Shown: positions 52,507 to 63,760, numbered from the stretch's first letter. The stretch: DNA of 64,000 nucleotides from Hymenobacter negativus (GCF_016056375.1 NZ_JAEDAE010000001.1:806001-870000); one strand, 5' to 3'. The notes: generated by a model from the sequence alone, not told the origin. Made by a program: numbers and translations.

Positions 52507-54441
52507 TTACATCGCATCCACCATCTGGCTCTGTACGCTTTTTACAAACGCCTCCAGCGGCATGGAGCCAAGGTCGCCCTCGCCGTGCTTGCGCACGGAA
52601 ATGATATTATCCTGGGCTTCCTTCTCTCCTACTACCAGCAAGTAGGGAATCTTGCCCATTTCAGCATCGCGGATTTTGCGGCCGATGCGCTCATCGCGGC
52701 CATCCACGGTGCCGCGCAGGTCGTGCTGCTCCAGCTGTGCTTTCACCTGGTAGGCGTAGTCGCTGTATTTGTCGGAAATGGGCAGCACGATGAACTGCTC
52801 GGGCGTGAGCCAGAGCGGGAAGTTGCCGCCGCAGTGCTCGATAAGCACGGCTACGAAGCGCTCGAGCGAGCCGAACGGGGCGCGGTGAATCATCACTGGG
52901 CGCTGCTTGGAGTTGTCAGCGGCAGTGTATTCGAGGTCGAAGCGCTCGGGCAGGTTGTAATCGACCTGAATGGTGCCCAACTGCCAGCGGCGGCCGATGG
53001 CGTCGCGCACCATGAAGTCGAGCTTGGGACCGTAGAAGGCGGCTTCACCGTATTCCGTCACGGTGTTGAGCCCTTTTTCAAGGGCGGCTTCTTGGATGGC
53101 GCTTTCGGCCTTTTCCCAATTTTCGTCGGAGCCGATGTACTTGGTTTTGTTGTCGGGGTCGCGCAGCGAAATCTGGGCGGTGAAATCGGGGAAATCGAGG
53201 GCTTTGAGCACGTACAGCACGATGTCAATCACCTTCATGAATTCCTCCTTCACCTGGTCGGGGCGGCAGAAAATGTGGGCGTCGTCCTGCGTGAAGCCGC
53301 GCACGCGAGTGAGGCCGTGCAGCTCGCCCGACTGCTCGTAGCGGTACACGGTGCCGAACTCAGCAAGGCGCACGGGTAGGTCGCGGTAGCTGCGAGGCTC
53401 CGTTTTATAGATTTCGCAGTGGTGCGGGCAGTTCATCGGCTTGAGGAAGAATTCCTCGCCGGGGTTGGGCGTTTTGATGGGCTGGAACGAGTCGGCACCG
53501 TATTTCTCGTAGTGGCCGCTGGTTACGTACAGCTCCTTGGCGCCGATGTGGGGCGAGACAACGGGCGAATAGCCGGCCTTCACCTGGGCTTTGCGCAGGA
53601 ACTGCTCGAGGCGCTCGCGCAGAGCGGTGCCTTTGGGCAGCCACAGGGGCAGCCCCGCGCCTACTTTCTCGGAGAAAGCGAACAGCTTCAGCTCTTTGCC
53701 AAGCTTGCGGTGGTCGCGGCGTTTGGCTTCTTCGAGGCGCTCGAGGTACTCGGCCAGGTCCTTGGCCTTGGGGAAGGTGATGCCGTAGAGGCGCGTGAGC
53801 TGCTTGTTCTTTTCGTCGCCGCGCCAGTAAGCGCCGGCCACGTTCATTAGCTTGGCGGCCTTGATGTTGCCGGTGTCGGGGATGTGCGGGCCGCGGCAGA
53901 GGTCGGTGAAGCCGCCCTGCGTGTAGAAGGTGATGTTGCCGTCTTCCAGGTTCTCAAGCAACTCCAGCTTGTAGGGGTCCTGTTTTTCGGTGAAGTAGGC
54001 AATGGCGTCGGCCTTCGAGACCTCCTTGCGGACGTACTGGCTTTTGTTTTTGGCCAGCTCCAGCATCTTCTTCTCGATTTCGGGGAAGTCTTCGCTGCTG
54101 ATGCTGCGGCCTTCGCCGAGGTCGACATCGTAGTAAAAGCCGTTTTCGATGGCTGGGCCGATGGCCAACTTCACGCCTGGGTACAGTGCTTCCAGCGCCT
54201 CGGCCATGAGGTGAGCCGAGGAGTGCCAGTAAGTGGATTTGCCAGCGGTATCGTTCCAGGTAAGAATGGCGACCTGGGCGTTGTCAGGCAAAGGGCGGTG
54301 GAGGTCGCGCACGTCACCGTTCACGGTGACGGCGAGGGCATTGCGGGCAAGGCCTTCGGAAATGCTGGCGGCTACGTCGTAGCCAGTCGCGCCGTCGGGC
54401 AGCTGGCGCTGGGAGCCGTCGGGGAGGGTGATGTTGAGCAT
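52507..54441 (-). CDS. thrS: Threonyl-tRNA synthetase
   Basis: 644 residues from ATG 54441, standard length and N-terminus [23 protein letters not shown]. Order: TGS domain (1-62), editing domain with [17 protein letters not shown], class II core with the zinc-binding [12 protein letters not shown] and [17 protein letters not shown], and the anticodon-binding domain from about 545. It charges tRNA-Thr. First gene of the thrS-infC-rpmI-rplT cluster. Confidence 0.97.
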   Translation of the reverse strand: MLNITLPDGSQRQLPDGATGYDVAASISEGLARNALAVTVNGDVRDLHRPLPDNAQVAILTWNDTAGKSTYWHSSAHLMAEALEALYPGVKLAIGPAIENGFYYDVDLGEGRSISSEDFPEIEKKMLELAKNKSQYVRKEVSKADAIAYFTEKQDPYKLELLENLEDGNITFYTQGGFTDLCRGPHIPDTGNIKAAKLMNVAGAYWRGDEKNKQLTRLYGITFPKAKDLAEYLERLEEAKRRDHRKLGKELKLFAFSEKVGAGLPLWLPKGTALRERLEQFLRKAQVKAGYSPVVSPHIGAKELYVTSGHYEKYGADSFQPIKTPNPGEEFFLKPMNCPHHCEIYKTEPRSYRDLPVRLAEFGTVYRYEQSGELHGLTRVRGFTQDDAHIFCRPDQVKEEFMKVIDIVLYVLKALDFPDFTAQISLRDPDNKTKYIGSDENWEKAESAIQEAALEKGLNTVTEYGEAAFYGPKLDFMVRDAIGRRWQLGTIQVDYNLPERFDLEYTAADNSKQRPVMIHRAPFGSLERFVAVLIEHCGGNFPLWLTPEQFIVLPISDKYSDYAYQVKAQLEQHDLRGTVDGRDERIGRKIRDAEMGKIPYLLVVGEKEAQDNIISVRKHGEGDLGSMPLEAFVKSVQSQMVDAM

Positions 54442-54562
54442 AATACTAGGTAAAAAGGCCCCGCTTGGGGCAGGCAGGGCGCAAGTTAGCACTTGCGCCG
54501 GGAGGGGCGGTATTTTTTTCGGGCAAACAAATACCGATGTCGGCTCTGATTGAAATTTCGGG

Positions 54563-55741
54563 TTACTGTTTGACTTCTGCCGGACGCAACGGCGAAACCG
54601 GGGTCAAGGGTTCGATGCGGGGCCGGGCCACGGGTCGGCGGTAATAGTAGCGCGGGGCGGTACGTAGGCTGTCAGGCAGCGATGCCTGAACCAGGCCGTT
54701 CATCTTCCACACTTTAAACGTCCAGTGAGGATTACCAGGATTTTCGGCCACCAGAAAACGGTATTGCGCCAACGCTTCGGGCAGGCGGTTCTGGGTTTCG
54801 AGGGCTTCGGCGAGCAGGGCGCGGGCTTCGGGCAGGCGCGGGTTGCGGCGCAAAGCGCGGGTGAGATGCTGGATGACGGCCACCGGCTGGCGGAGTTTGG
54901 CGGCGGCCAGGCCCAGGCGGTAATCGGCCCGGTACACGCTGGTATCGAGCGCGAGGGCACGGCGGTAGTACCAGAGGGCGCTGTCGGGATGGCCCTGTAG
55001 CTCCAGTTGACGGCCGTAATCGTATCGCAACAGGCCAGAAGTGGTATCGAGTTTCATGCCCAATGCAGCGTAGCGCGCCGCTTCGGCAGGAATGCGCCAA
55101 GCATTCAGCAGGAAAGCCAACTGATGGAGGATTTCGGGTTCGCGGGGGTCGCGGGACAGGGCATCCTGGAGGTATTGCACGGCGGTACTCGTATCGGCGG
55201 TGGCCGCGTAGGCGAGGCCTTTGTAGAAGAGCGCGGCGGGCTGGTTGGGGTCGAGGCGCAGGGTGCGGTCGAGGTTGTCGAGAGCGGCGGGATAGTTGCG
55301 GGCGGCAAGGTAGGTTTCGCCAACAAAAAGCGGCAGTTCCGGGCCGGTAAAACCTTGGTCGGCGGCCTGGCGGGCAGCGGTTAGCGCGGCGGGGAGTTGC
55401 CCCAGGGCACGGTAGGCCTTGGCCTGAATAAAATACAGATTGCCGCTGGCGTCGTCTATTTCCAGGGCGGCGGCTACGTCGGCAAGGGCAGCGCTGGGCT
55501 GGCCGGCGGCAAGGCGCAGCGTGGCTCGGCGGGCCAGCAGGGCGGTATTGCGGGGCTCGCGGGCAATGGCTCCGTTGAGCTCATCGGCCTGCACGCGGGG
55601 GCCGCTCTGCACAGTGGCGAGGTTCACCAGTGTGTCAGGCTGCTCGGAGGGCGCGGACTGGCAGGCCGCTACGGCCAGGCAGCCCACCAGCGGCAGCCAA
55701 CGCGAGGAAAACCGTATCGAAACCGGGAAGCGCATGGTCAT
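54563..55741 (-). CDS. TPR lipoprotein
   Basis: 392 residues (ATG 55741; ATG 55735 is equally possible). A lipoprotein signal runs [18 protein letters not shown] with the lipobox Cys near residue 27. The mature protein is TPR repeats throughout ([20 protein letters not shown]..., [20 protein letters not shown]...). It is 19 bases after the next TPR gene and likely cotranscribed. Membrane-anchored scaffold; no enzyme motif. Confidence 0.85.
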   Translation of the reverse strand: MTMRFPVSIRFSSRWLPLVGCLAVAACQSAPSEQPDTLVNLATVQSGPRVQADELNGAIAREPRNTALLARRATLRLAAGQPSAALADVAAALEIDDASGNLYFIQAKAYRALGQLPAALTAARQAADQGFTGPELPLFVGETYLAARNYPAALDNLDRTLRLDPNQPAALFYKGLAYAATADTSTAVQYLQDALSRDPREPEILHQLAFLLNAWRIPAEAARYAALGMKLDTTSGLLRYDYGRQLELQGHPDSALWYYRRALALDTSVYRADYRLGLAAAKLRQPVAVIQHLTRALRRNPRLPEARALLAEALETQNRLPEALAQYRFLVAENPGNPHWTFKVWKMNGLVQASLPDSLRTAPRYYYRRPVARPRIEPLTPVSPLRPAEVKQ

Positions 55742-55760
55742 GTAAATGCAAAGCTAGCAG

Positions 55761-56720
55761 CTACTGCTTGCGGCTGAGGGTGTCGCGACGCGCCCGGATG
55801 GACTCGCCCGGTGCCAGAATAGCCGGTTTGGGCTTTTTGCCCTCGCGCACCCGGCGTTTCTGGCGGCGGGCATCGGCGCGGAGCAGCGGGGGCAGCATTT
55901 TGCGGCACAGGCGGCTCACTACCAAGTCTTCGCTGGTGATGGTGGGCAGGCGCTCGGCTTCGCGCAGCACGGCAATGGCGCGGCGGCGGCGGCCCTGGTA
56001 GACGTACATCCGGGCCAAGTCATAGCAGAACTGAAGGTTTTGGGGGGCCAGCTCGCGGGCTTTCTCCAGGTCGGCCATGGCTTCTTTACTGTCGCCGCCA
56101 GGAGGCACGCCGCCCAATACGATTTTGCTGTATAGGCGCTCAATCAGGTTGTAGTGCGCCACGCGGTACTGCCAACGGCCGCGCAGCTGCCAGGTTTCGG
56201 GCAGGTCGGGCCGGCGCTCAGTAGCTAAGTACACGTGCGAGCGCAGGTCGCTGAAGGCCTTGAGGCGAGCTCCGGCGCGATATAAAGTAGCTTGGTTGAA
56301 GAGGGCCAGCGCCACGGCGTAGTTGCTTTCGCCGCCCTCGGGCTTCAGCAGCAGGGCGCGGTCGGCATACTGGCGGCCGAGGTCGAAATAAGCCGATTTG
56401 CGGGTTTCATCGGAGTAGCGGGTGCCGATTTTCACGCTCAGCACGGCGGCCTGCCACAGGGCCAGGTAGTGGGTCGGTATCTCTTTTAGGATTTCCTGAT
56501 ACACGGCAAGAGCCTCAGAATCTTTGAAGCTGTTGGCAAGGGCAGCGGCCTGGAATAGCTTGATGCGCACGGCAGGCGGGTCAGCTGGCGGTGCGGTCGT
56601 CGGTGCCGGGCGGGCAGCAGGCTTGATGGAATGCAGGCGAATTTGACCGGCTGCCGGCTGCACAATCAGTGCCCCTAGCAGAAAGGCGCAACCAAGCCCA
56701 CCACGTCCCAATCGGAGCAT
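55761..56720 (-). CDS. TPR protein with signal peptide
   Basis: 319 residues from ATG 56720, the start of a signal peptide LRLGRGGLGCAFLLGALIVQ cleaved after PAAG. Helical repeats fill residues 55-270, including SNYAVALALFNQATLYRAGARLKAF and the RPDLPETWQLRGRWQYRVAHY segment seen in regulator-of-microtubule-dynamics-like TPR proteins of Bacteroidetes. The C-terminus is Arg/Lys-rich. Function unknown; a pair with the TPR lipoprotein that follows. Confidence 0.8.
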   Translation of the reverse strand: MLRLGRGGLGCAFLLGALIVQPAAGQIRLHSIKPAARPAPTTAPPADPPAVRIKLFQAAALANSFKDSEALAVYQEILKEIPTHYLALWQAAVLSVKIGTRYSDETRKSAYFDLGRQYADRALLLKPEGGESNYAVALALFNQATLYRAGARLKAFSDLRSHVYLATERRPDLPETWQLRGRWQYRVAHYNLIERLYSKIVLGGVPPGGDSKEAMADLEKARELAPQNLQFCYDLARMYVYQGRRRRAIAVLREAERLPTITSEDLVVSRLCRKMLPPLLRADARRQKRRVREGKKPKPAILAPGESIRARRDTLSRKQ

Positions 56721-56787
56721 TAAGGCTACGTACGACCACCACCGAAATAACACAAGCATAACCGTAAAGAAAGGGCGCAAAAGGATT

Positions 56788-56849
56788 CGAAAACGGCGGA
56801 ATCAAGCCACGCAGCATCAATTAGCATGCCGCTCGGCTTGGTTCCGCCG
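56788..56849 (-). terminator. Terminator of parC
   Basis: CGGCGGAATCAAGCC (56794-56808) pairs with GGCTTGGTTCCGCCG (56835-56849) with one mismatch; TTTTCG follows on the minus strand. Confidence 0.75.
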
Positions 56850-56867
56850 CTTCACGAGGGGGCCGCG

Positions 56868-59822
56868 CTAGAACAGCCCCAGCTGCGCCTTGGGACGCTT
56901 CAGCAACTCCTGGGCGCGGGCCACGTCCTCGGCGGTGATGTCGACGGGGCCGGCCGGCTCGGCCGGGGCTTCGGCGCTGGCGGGAGTTTCGCCGGGCTTG
57001 GGCGCGGCGGTACGCTTCTTCACTTCGCGGCGCTGCGGCTCGGGGCCTTCGTCGGTGAGCAGCGTGAGGGCGTGGACCTTGAAGTAGTTGAGCTTGTTGC
57101 CCATCGCCTTCCACCCTTTCACGTCAATAAACTCGTGCAGCGCAATTTTCTCGGTTTCCTTGTCAGCCTTCTTGTCCTTCTGGATTTTCACTTCAACCAG
57201 CGGCTCGGGATTGGCCGTAACGGCCAACATTTTCGAGCCTTTGGCTTCCGAGATGAAGGTAAAGCGCTTGCCTAGCGTGCTGGTTTCAATCTTGAACCGC
57301 TTGACGTAGTGGATTTTGGTTTCGCCATCCAGATACACCGCCGAGAGCACCGTGTCGGGCTCCAGCTTGCGCAGCAGCACCATATTGGGCACGTCGAAGT
57401 GGATGGCCGGGTCGGGCGCGGTCAGCTCGTAGCTGCCATCCTTGTGCACCACCAGCAGCACGTTTTCGGTGTCGAAGGTGCCCAGGTAGCGGCCGTGGCC
57501 GGCCGTATTGAGACGGCCCACCACGCTGTCGAAGAACATCTCGCGACCGCCCAGCGTCGAGTCACCCAACGTTTTCTGAGTAATTTTCTTGATGGGTTGC
57601 TTGGTTACGATGTTGCCCATCGAGCCCTTGCCCTTGATGCCCAACTCGGCAAAATCGAAGTCGAACTGTTTCACCCGCGCCGGGGCTTTGTCAGACAGCT
57701 GAATGCTGACGATTTCCGATTCTGAGTTAGGGTTAGCCGTGAGGTACAACGTTTTGGTGCCCTTTGTGCCCTTGGTCAGGTCATAGGTTTTGTCGCGGGT
57801 GATGCCCGATACCAGGAAGCGCTTGGCGAAGCTGATGCCAGAGGCACCGTCGAGGTACACCATGTTGTACACCAGCCGGTCATCATTCTTGTTGTATACG
57901 CCAACGTGCAGGATGTCCTTGCCCACGAAGGTCTTATCCCCGATTTTGGTCACCATGAACGTGCCGTCACGCTTAATGGCGATGATGTCGTCCAAGTCGG
58001 AGCAGTCGCACACAAACTCGTCCTTCTTGAGGCCGTAGCCCACGAAACCGTCTAAGCGGTTCACGTAGAGCTTCTGGTTGGCGATGGCCACTTTCTGGGC
58101 CGTCACCACATCGAAGGTGCGGAGCTGGGTTTTTCGCTCGCGGCCCGCGCCGTACTTCTTCAGCAAGCCCTCGAAGTAGGCAATGGCGTAGCGCGTGAGG
58201 TTGGCCAGGTGGTCGGCCACTTCGGCTAGTTCGGCTTCCAGCCGTTGCAGGTACTCGTCGGCCTTGAAGCCGTCATATTTCGAGATGCGCTTGATGCGGA
58301 TTTCGGTCAGGCGCGTGAGGTCATCTTCGGTAATGGGGCGGCGCAGCACAATACGCTGGTCGTCGGCCTTAGCCTTCTCCCCTTCCACGCGCACGAACTT
58401 TTTCAGGCCCTTGTCAATCGTTTCGAGAATTTCGGGCCAGGTTTCGCACTCCTCAATCTTGCGGTAGATGCGGTTTTCGATGAAAATCTTCTCCAGCGAG
58501 GCGTTGTGCCACTTCTCCCACAGCTCGTCCTGGCGGATTTCCAGCTCGCGCTCCAGCAGGCGCACAGTGGCCTTAGTGCTCAGCCGCAGCACATCCTCCA
58601 CGCCAACGAAGCGCGGCTTTTCGTCGATGATGACGCAGGTGTTGGGCGAGATGCTGATTTCGCAGTCGGTGAAAGCGTACAGCGCGTCCATGGTCAGGTC
58701 GGGCGACACACCGGCGGGCAGCTGCACCTGAATTTCCACGTCGGCGGCCGTGTTGTCGACTACCTTCTTAATCTTGATTTTGTTGGCTTCCGAGGCCTTT
58801 ACGATGCTCTCCATCAGCGCCGTGGTGGTGGAGCCGTAGGGAATGTCGCGGATGACAAGCAGCGTTTTATCGACCTTCTCGATGGTGGCGCGCAGCCGGA
58901 TTTTGGCCCCGCGCATGCCCGAGTTGTAGTTGCTTACGTCGCACAGGCCGCCGGTCGAAAAGTCCGGAAACAGCTGCACTTCCTTGCCCCGCAGCACGTC
59001 GATGCTGGCCTTGCACAGCTCACGGAAGTTGTGGGGCATAATCTTGGTGCTCAGGCCCACGGCAATGCCTTCCACGCCCTGCGCCAGCAGCAGTGGGAAT
59101 TTCACGGGCAGCGTGGTGGGCTCGCGCTTGCGGCCATCGTAGCTCAGCTGCCACTCGGTGGTATCAGGGTTGAACACCACGTCGAGCGCAAACTTGCTCA
59201 GGCGGGCTTCGATGTAGCGGGGTGCGGCGGCGCCGTCGCCGGTGCGCACGTCGCCCCAGTTGCCCTGGGTTTCGATGAGCAGGTCTTTCTGGCCCAGGTT
59301 CACCATAGCATCGCCGATGCTGGCGTCGCCGTGCGGGTGGTACTGCATCGTCTGGCCGATGACGTTTGCCACTTTGTTGAAGCGGCCGTCGTCCATCTCC
59401 TTCATGGCGTGCAGAATGCGGCGCTGCACGGGTTTGAGACCGTCCTCAATGGCGGGCACGGCGCGCTCCAGAATCACGTAGGAGGCATAGTCCAGAAACC
59501 AGTTCTGGTACATGCCGCGCACGGTGGCCACGTCGTGGATGGTTTCGCCGGGGGCGAATTTGGGCTCCTCCTCGGTTTCTTCCTCCACCGGAATGGCCTC
59601 AGGCTGGGGCGGCGTCAGGGGCACGTTGCCGAACAAATCGGCGGCCAATGGCGCGGTTTCATCAGCCCCTTCCCCGGTTGGTTCGTCTGATAAGTCGGCG
59701 GATTCCTGAGCATCAGCATCCGCCGCAGGCGAGAAGGCAGACAAATCAAAATCCACGGAATCACCGGGCTGTAAGAAATCCTGGTCGGGAGCGTCGGAAT
59801 TGGGAGTATCGAGAGAAGCCAC
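56868..59822 (-). CDS. parC: DNA topoisomerase IV subunit A
   Basis: 984 residues. The first 90 are an acidic, Asp/Glu/Pro-rich extension not seen in ParC of enteric bacteria. The core begins IHDVATVRGMYQNWFLDYASYVILERAVPAIEDGLKPV; the winged-helix segment is YHPHGDASIGDAMV and the catalytic Tyr is about 203 in AAPRYIEARL. No GyrA box is seen, so it is ParC rather than GyrA. Where E. coli ParC has the quinolone-contact Ser80 this protein has Ala167, followed by Asp171 for Glu84. It decatenates daughter chromosomes with ParE. It lies downstream of parE but behind a terminator and its own -7 box. Confidence 0.93.
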   Translation of the reverse strand: MASLDTPNSDAPDQDFLQPGDSVDFDLSAFSPAADADAQESADLSDEPTGEGADETAPLAADLFGNVPLTPPQPEAIPVEEETEEEPKFAPGETIHDVATVRGMYQNWFLDYASYVILERAVPAIEDGLKPVQRRILHAMKEMDDGRFNKVANVIGQTMQYHPHGDASIGDAMVNLGQKDLLIETQGNWGDVRTGDGAAAPRYIEARLSKFALDVVFNPDTTEWQLSYDGRKREPTTLPVKFPLLLAQGVEGIAVGLSTKIMPHNFRELCKASIDVLRGKEVQLFPDFSTGGLCDVSNYNSGMRGAKIRLRATIEKVDKTLLVIRDIPYGSTTTALMESIVKASEANKIKIKKVVDNTAADVEIQVQLPAGVSPDLTMDALYAFTDCEISISPNTCVIIDEKPRFVGVEDVLRLSTKATVRLLERELEIRQDELWEKWHNASLEKIFIENRIYRKIEECETWPEILETIDKGLKKFVRVEGEKAKADDQRIVLRRPITEDDLTRLTEIRIKRISKYDGFKADEYLQRLEAELAEVADHLANLTRYAIAYFEGLLKKYGAGRERKTQLRTFDVVTAQKVAIANQKLYVNRLDGFVGYGLKKDEFVCDCSDLDDIIAIKRDGTFMVTKIGDKTFVGKDILHVGVYNKNDDRLVYNMVYLDGASGISFAKRFLVSGITRDKTYDLTKGTKGTKTLYLTANPNSESEIVSIQLSDKAPARVKQFDFDFAELGIKGKGSMGNIVTKQPIKKITQKTLGDSTLGGREMFFDSVVGRLNTAGHGRYLGTFDTENVLLVVHKDGSYELTAPDPAIHFDVPNMVLLRKLEPDTVLSAVYLDGETKIHYVKRFKIETSTLGKRFTFISEAKGSKMLAVTANPEPLVEVKIQKDKKADKETEKIALHEFIDVKGWKAMGNKLNYFKVHALTLLTDEGPEPQRREVKKRTAAPKPGETPASAEAPAEPAGPVDITAEDVARAQELLKRPKAQLGLF

Positions 59823-59918
59823 AGGGGAAACGAATGAGGTCGGCGTACTGCCGTCAAAAATACCGGAATCAGCGCGGAGCGCAATAAATTACAATTCCGG
59901 ACCGGCCCGGAAAGTTCC

Positions 59919-59926
59919 CAAAATTA
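59919..59926 (-). promoter_or_regulatory. Candidate -7 box for parC
   Basis: TAATTTTG on the minus strand, full match to TAnnTTTG, about 97 bases before the parC ATG. The rest of the 462-base gap between parC and parE shows nothing else apart from the parE terminator. Confidence 0.5.
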
Positions 59927-60091
59927 TTAGCGAACTATAATCCTTCGACGGGTAAACCGCCGAAGCACATTACGTCTGCAAAGCCAAATTTCGGACTTTT
60001 ATCGCCGAAAAGCAAACTAAATAAAATAGCCAAACTTCACTAAGCCGAAGGCTTGAAGATGCCTACTTCGGGACAAGCCAACCCCGAAAGA

Positions 60092-60122
60092 AAAAAGCCC
60101 GAACCAAAGGCTCGGGCTTTTC
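60092..60122 (-). terminator. Terminator of parE
   Basis: AAAAGCCCGA / TCGGGCTTTT with T run on the minus strand. Confidence 0.85.
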
Positions 60123-60284
60123 CGTGGAATATGTCGACTAGTCTACCCCTAGGCGACGGGGCAAACGTACACAAAAAATAATTATTCCCAAACACTAGCT
60201 ACTCATTTCGGGAAAATTTATGCGGCCAGCGGCTGAGCTTCCGGCTAATTTTCCCAAAATGAGACGGCTGGGTTGAATTTCGGC

Positions 60285-62216
60285 TCAGACTACATCAGCT
60301 TCGGCTACCTCGGCCACGGGCAGCACGTCGGAAGTAATGAGGTCTTTTTCGAGGCGCAGGTTGTCGATGATGAATTCCTGGCGAGCGGGCGTATTCTTGC
60401 CCATGTAATAGGTGAGCACCTGCTGAATGCTGCGGTCGGACTGCAAAATCACGGGTTCGAGCTTGATGTTCTCGCCGATGAACTTGCCGAACTCATCCGG
60501 CGAAATCTCGCCCAAGCCTTTGAAGCGGGTGATTTCGGGGTTGCGGCCCAGCTTTTTAATGGCGGCCTGTTTTTCCTGCTCGTTGTAGCAATAGATGGTT
60601 TCCTTCTTGTTGCGGACGCGGAACAGGGGCGTTTCGAGGATGAACACGTGGCCGTTGCGCACGAGGTCGGGGAAGAACTGCAGGAAGAACGTGAGCAGCA
60701 GCAGGCGGATGTGCATGCCGTCGACGTCGGCGTCGGTGGCCACCACCACGCGGTTGTAGCGCAGGTGTTCGATGCCTTCTTCGATGTTGAGCGCGTGCTG
60801 CAGCAGGTTCAGTTCCTCGTTCTCGTACACGATTTTCTTCTTCAGCCCGAAGCAGTTTAGCGGCTTGCCGCGCAGGCTGAATACGGCCTCCAGCTCCACG
60901 TTGCGGCTCTTGGTGATGCTGCCCGACGCAGAGTCGCCCTCGGTGATGAACAGTGTGGTGAGGGCTTCCTTCTCGGCTCCGTCTTTGCTGTTTTCGCCCA
61001 GGTGGAAGCGGCAGTCGCGCAGCTTGCGGTTGTGCAGGTTGGCTTTTTTGGCGCGCTGGTTGGCCAGCTTTTTCACGCCGGCCATGTCCTTGCGCTCCCG
61101 TTCGCTCTGCTCAATGCGCTTGCGCAGGGCTTCGGCCACCAGCGCGTTTTTGTGCAGGTAGTTGTCGAGGTGCTCCTTGACGAAATCGAGAATGAAACCG
61201 CGCACCGTGGGGCCGTCTTCGCCCATGTTCACCGAGCCCAGTTTGGTCTTGGTCTGCGATTCGAACACCGGCTCCTGTACGCGCACCGAAATGGCCCCGA
61301 TGATGCTGGCCCGGATATCGGAAGCATCGTAGTCCTTCTTGTAAAATTCGCGCACGGCCTTCACCACGGCCTCGCGGAAGGCCGCCAAGTGCGTGCCGCC
61401 CTGCGTGGTGTACTGTCCGTTCACGAAGGAATAATACTCCTCGCCGTAGTCGTTGCCGTGCGTCATGGCCATCTCAATATCCGGCCCTTTCAGGTGGATG
61501 ATGGGGTAGCGCAGGTGCTCCACGTCGGCTTTGCGGGCCAGCAGGTCGAGCAGGCCGTTTTCGGAGTAATACTTCTGGCCGTTGAAGTTGATGGTGAGGC
61601 CCGCGTTGAGGTAAACGTAGTTCCAGATTTGATTTTCGAGGTACTCCGGGATGAAGCGGTAGTTCTTGAAAATCGTGTCGTCGGGCTGGAACACTACCAG
61701 CGTGCCGTTGCGCTGGCTGGTTTTGGCGGGCTTGGGGTCCTGCACCAGCTTGCCCTGGGCAAACTCGGCGGCCTTGAGCACGCCTTCGCGCACACTCTGC
61801 ACTAGGAAGTAGCCGCTCAGAGCGTTCACGGCCTTGGTGCCTACGCCGTTAAGGCCCACCGACTTCTGAAACACCTTGCTGTCGTACTTGCCACCGGTGT
61901 TGATTTTGCTCACCACATCGACCACTTTGCCCAGCGGAATGCCGCGGCCGTAGTCGCGCACCTGCACTTTCGAGTCCGAAATCTTGATATCGATGGTGCG
62001 GCCGTGGCCCATCACGTGCTCGTCGATGCAGTTGTCCACGACTTCCTTCACCAGCACGTAAATGCCGTCGTCGTAGGCCGAGCCATCGCCGAGCTTGCCG
62101 ATGTACATGCCGGGCCGCAGGCGAATGTGCTCGCGCCAGTCGAGCGAGCGGATGCTGTCTTCGTTGTAGCCGTGGTCGGCCGCGGCCGGAGCCAGCGGTA
62201 ATTGTTCGTCGTTCAT
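60285..62216 (-). CDS. parE: DNA topoisomerase IV subunit B
   Basis: 643 residues. GHKL ATPase motifs: [16 protein letters not shown] (catalytic Glu), RDYGRGIP, and [14 protein letters not shown]. The TOPRIM domain shows [13 protein letters not shown] and [10 protein letters not shown]. It supplies the ATPase of topoisomerase IV and should pair with the ParC at 56868. The [10 protein letters not shown] and [18 protein letters not shown] segments and the neighbour support ParE over GyrB. It diverges from the AI-2E permease. Confidence 0.92.
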   Translation of the reverse strand: MNDEQLPLAPAAADHGYNEDSIRSLDWREHIRLRPGMYIGKLGDGSAYDDGIYVLVKEVVDNCIDEHVMGHGRTIDIKISDSKVQVRDYGRGIPLGKVVDVVSKINTGGKYDSKVFQKSVGLNGVGTKAVNALSGYFLVQSVREGVLKAAEFAQGKLVQDPKPAKTSQRNGTLVVFQPDDTIFKNYRFIPEYLENQIWNYVYLNAGLTINFNGQKYYSENGLLDLLARKADVEHLRYPIIHLKGPDIEMAMTHGNDYGEEYYSFVNGQYTTQGGTHLAAFREAVVKAVREFYKKDYDASDIRASIIGAISVRVQEPVFESQTKTKLGSVNMGEDGPTVRGFILDFVKEHLDNYLHKNALVAEALRKRIEQSERERKDMAGVKKLANQRAKKANLHNRKLRDCRFHLGENSKDGAEKEALTTLFITEGDSASGSITKSRNVELEAVFSLRGKPLNCFGLKKKIVYENEELNLLQHALNIEEGIEHLRYNRVVVATDADVDGMHIRLLLLTFFLQFFPDLVRNGHVFILETPLFRVRNKKETIYCYNEQEKQAAIKKLGRNPEITRFKGLGEISPDEFGKFIGENIKLEPVILQSDRSIQQVLTYYMGKNTPARQEFIIDNLRLEKDLITSDVLPVAEVAEADVV

Positions 62217-62423
62217 CTAAAAAAATCCGTAAGGAGGGCAGTTCCGGGGTAAAATAACGCAGAAAACAGCGGCACGGCAAGCCGCCCGCTGCCAGTGAGC
62301 TTAGTCAACCCCGCCAAATTATTTAGCTTCCAACACGGCTCCAACCGTCCGGGTTCACGCGGCCGGGGGCAGCCGGCCTGCTTTTTTTCGCGCTTCTCCC
62401 CTGCTGCTTTTCGCTTGATAACT

Positions 62424-63620
62424 ATGTTCCCCCGTCCCAATACCATCAACCAACCGCGCAACATACCCACGCCCGCGCACAACCACGCGCCGGCTGAGGT
62501 GAAGCAGTCACCCATTATCCACTACACGTTTCTGCTGATTGGGCTGTCGCTGCTGGTGTTTGTGCTGCACAAGCTGGACGGCGTGCTGCTGCCCATTTTG
62601 TTTGCGGGGCTGCTCTCGGTACTGCTGCTGCCGCTGGTGGTGCGCTTGGAAAAGTGGAAGCTGCCGCGCATCTGGGCCATCATCATGACGCTGCTGCTGC
62701 TGGTGGCGGCACTGGCGGGCTTGTTCTACCTCTTTGGCACGCAGCTGCTGACGCTGCGCGACGAATTGCCCAAGCTCCAGGAAAAAACACTGGTGTATTT
62801 CGACCAGATTCAGCAGTGGGCCAGCCAGAAATTCGGCTACCAGCCCATGAGCAAGGAAGAGCTGATTGATAAGACGATGAAATCGGTGAAGAAATCGGCC
62901 GGCGGCTACCTGGGTTCCACGCTCAGCATGACGGCCGCCGTGCTAAGCGTTACCACGCTGATTCCAATTTATATCTTCTGCTTTCTCTATTACCGCGACC
63001 ACATGCGGCAGTTCATGTTCCGCTTCGTGGCTCCCGACAAGCGCACGACAGTGCTGCACACCATGGATAATATCCAGACCGTGGTGCAGGCTTACATCCA
63101 GGGCTTGCTCACGGTGATTGTGGTGGTGTCGGTGCTCAATGCCATCGGGCTGCTGCTGCTGGGGGTGAAATTCGCCGTGTTCTTTGCCGTGTTTGCCTCG
63201 GTGCTGGCCGTCATTCCCTACATCGGCATCATGGTGGGCTCGGCCATTCCGGCGCTGGTGACGCTGGTCGAAACCGGCTCCATTGGCAAGGCGGCGGCCG
63301 TGGTGGGCGTATTCATGTTCGTGCAGTTTCTGGAAGGCAACTTCATCACCCCCATGATTACGGGCTCGAAGGTGAGCATCAACCCCATGGCCGCCATCGT
63401 GGCCCTGATTCTGGGCGGCGAGCTGTGGGGCACGCCGGGCATGATTCTGAGCATTCCGCTGGTGGCCGTGTTGAAAGTATTGTTTGATGCCAGCAAAACC
63501 ACCGAGCCCTGGGGCTTCCTGCTCGGCGACGTGACCGATGGCGAAGAAACGCAAAACGATAAGTCGGACGACAAGACGGGCTTTTTTGCCAAGGCCTGGC
63601 AGATGATAAAGCGGATGTAG
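62424..63620 (+). CDS. AI-2E family transporter
   Basis: 398 residues from ATG 62424; an upstream in-frame region is basic and not membrane-like. Eight or so transmembrane helices, beginning IIHYTFLLIGLSLLVFVLHK and LLPILFAGLLSVLLLPLVVR. The conserved central and C-terminal blocks IPIYIFCFLYYRDHM and EGNFITPMITGSKVSINPMA with LGGELWGTPGMILSIPL define the family. Members include the AI-2 exporter TqsA and Na/H antiporters; the substrate here is not known. Divergent from parE. Confidence 0.9.
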   Translation: MFPRPNTINQPRNIPTPAHNHAPAEVKQSPIIHYTFLLIGLSLLVFVLHKLDGVLLPILFAGLLSVLLLPLVVRLEKWKLPRIWAIIMTLLLLVAALAGLFYLFGTQLLTLRDELPKLQEKTLVYFDQIQQWASQKFGYQPMSKEELIDKTMKSVKKSAGGYLGSTLSMTAAVLSVTTLIPIYIFCFLYYRDHMRQFMFRFVAPDKRTTVLHTMDNIQTVVQAYIQGLLTVIVVVSVLNAIGLLLLGVKFAVFFAVFASVLAVIPYIGIMVGSAIPALVTLVETGSIGKAAAVVGVFMFVQFLEGNFITPMITGSKVSINPMAAIVALILGGELWGTPGMILSIPLVAVLKVLFDASKTTEPWGFLLGDVTDGEETQNDKSDDKTGFFAKAWQMIKRM

Positions 63621-63717
63621 ATTAATGGCTAGTAGTTAACTGTTAGTGATTATTAGTTAATGAGTGCTTTAGCGTATCACGAACCGTTAACCACTAAAAC
63701 GCAACCTTCTACCGGGC
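63621..63717. other. Intergenic stretch with short TTAGT/GTTAA repeats
   Basis: Variants of GTTAACTGTTAGTGATTATTAGTTAATGAG, partly self-complementary with CGTTAACCACTAA. Similar in style to the GAGTTAAGAG repeats elsewhere. No gene. Confidence 0.4.
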
Positions 63718-63725
63718 TAAGTTTG
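63718..63725 (+). promoter_or_regulatory. -7 box for the exonuclease gene
   Basis: TAAGTTTG matches TAnnTTTG, 36 bases before the TTG start. Confidence 0.45.
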
Positions 63726-63760
63726 TTAGCTTTCTTTTCGACCCTCTTCCGTGCCGCGCC

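Noticed and set aside
58245..59690. 481-codon frame antisense to parC
   Set aside because: Shadow of parC; no recognisable motif.
56868..62216. Second gyrase (gyrA/gyrB) instead of topoisomerase IV
   Set aside because: The A subunit has no GyrA box and a different winged-helix segment (HPHGDASIGDAM), so parC/parE fits better.
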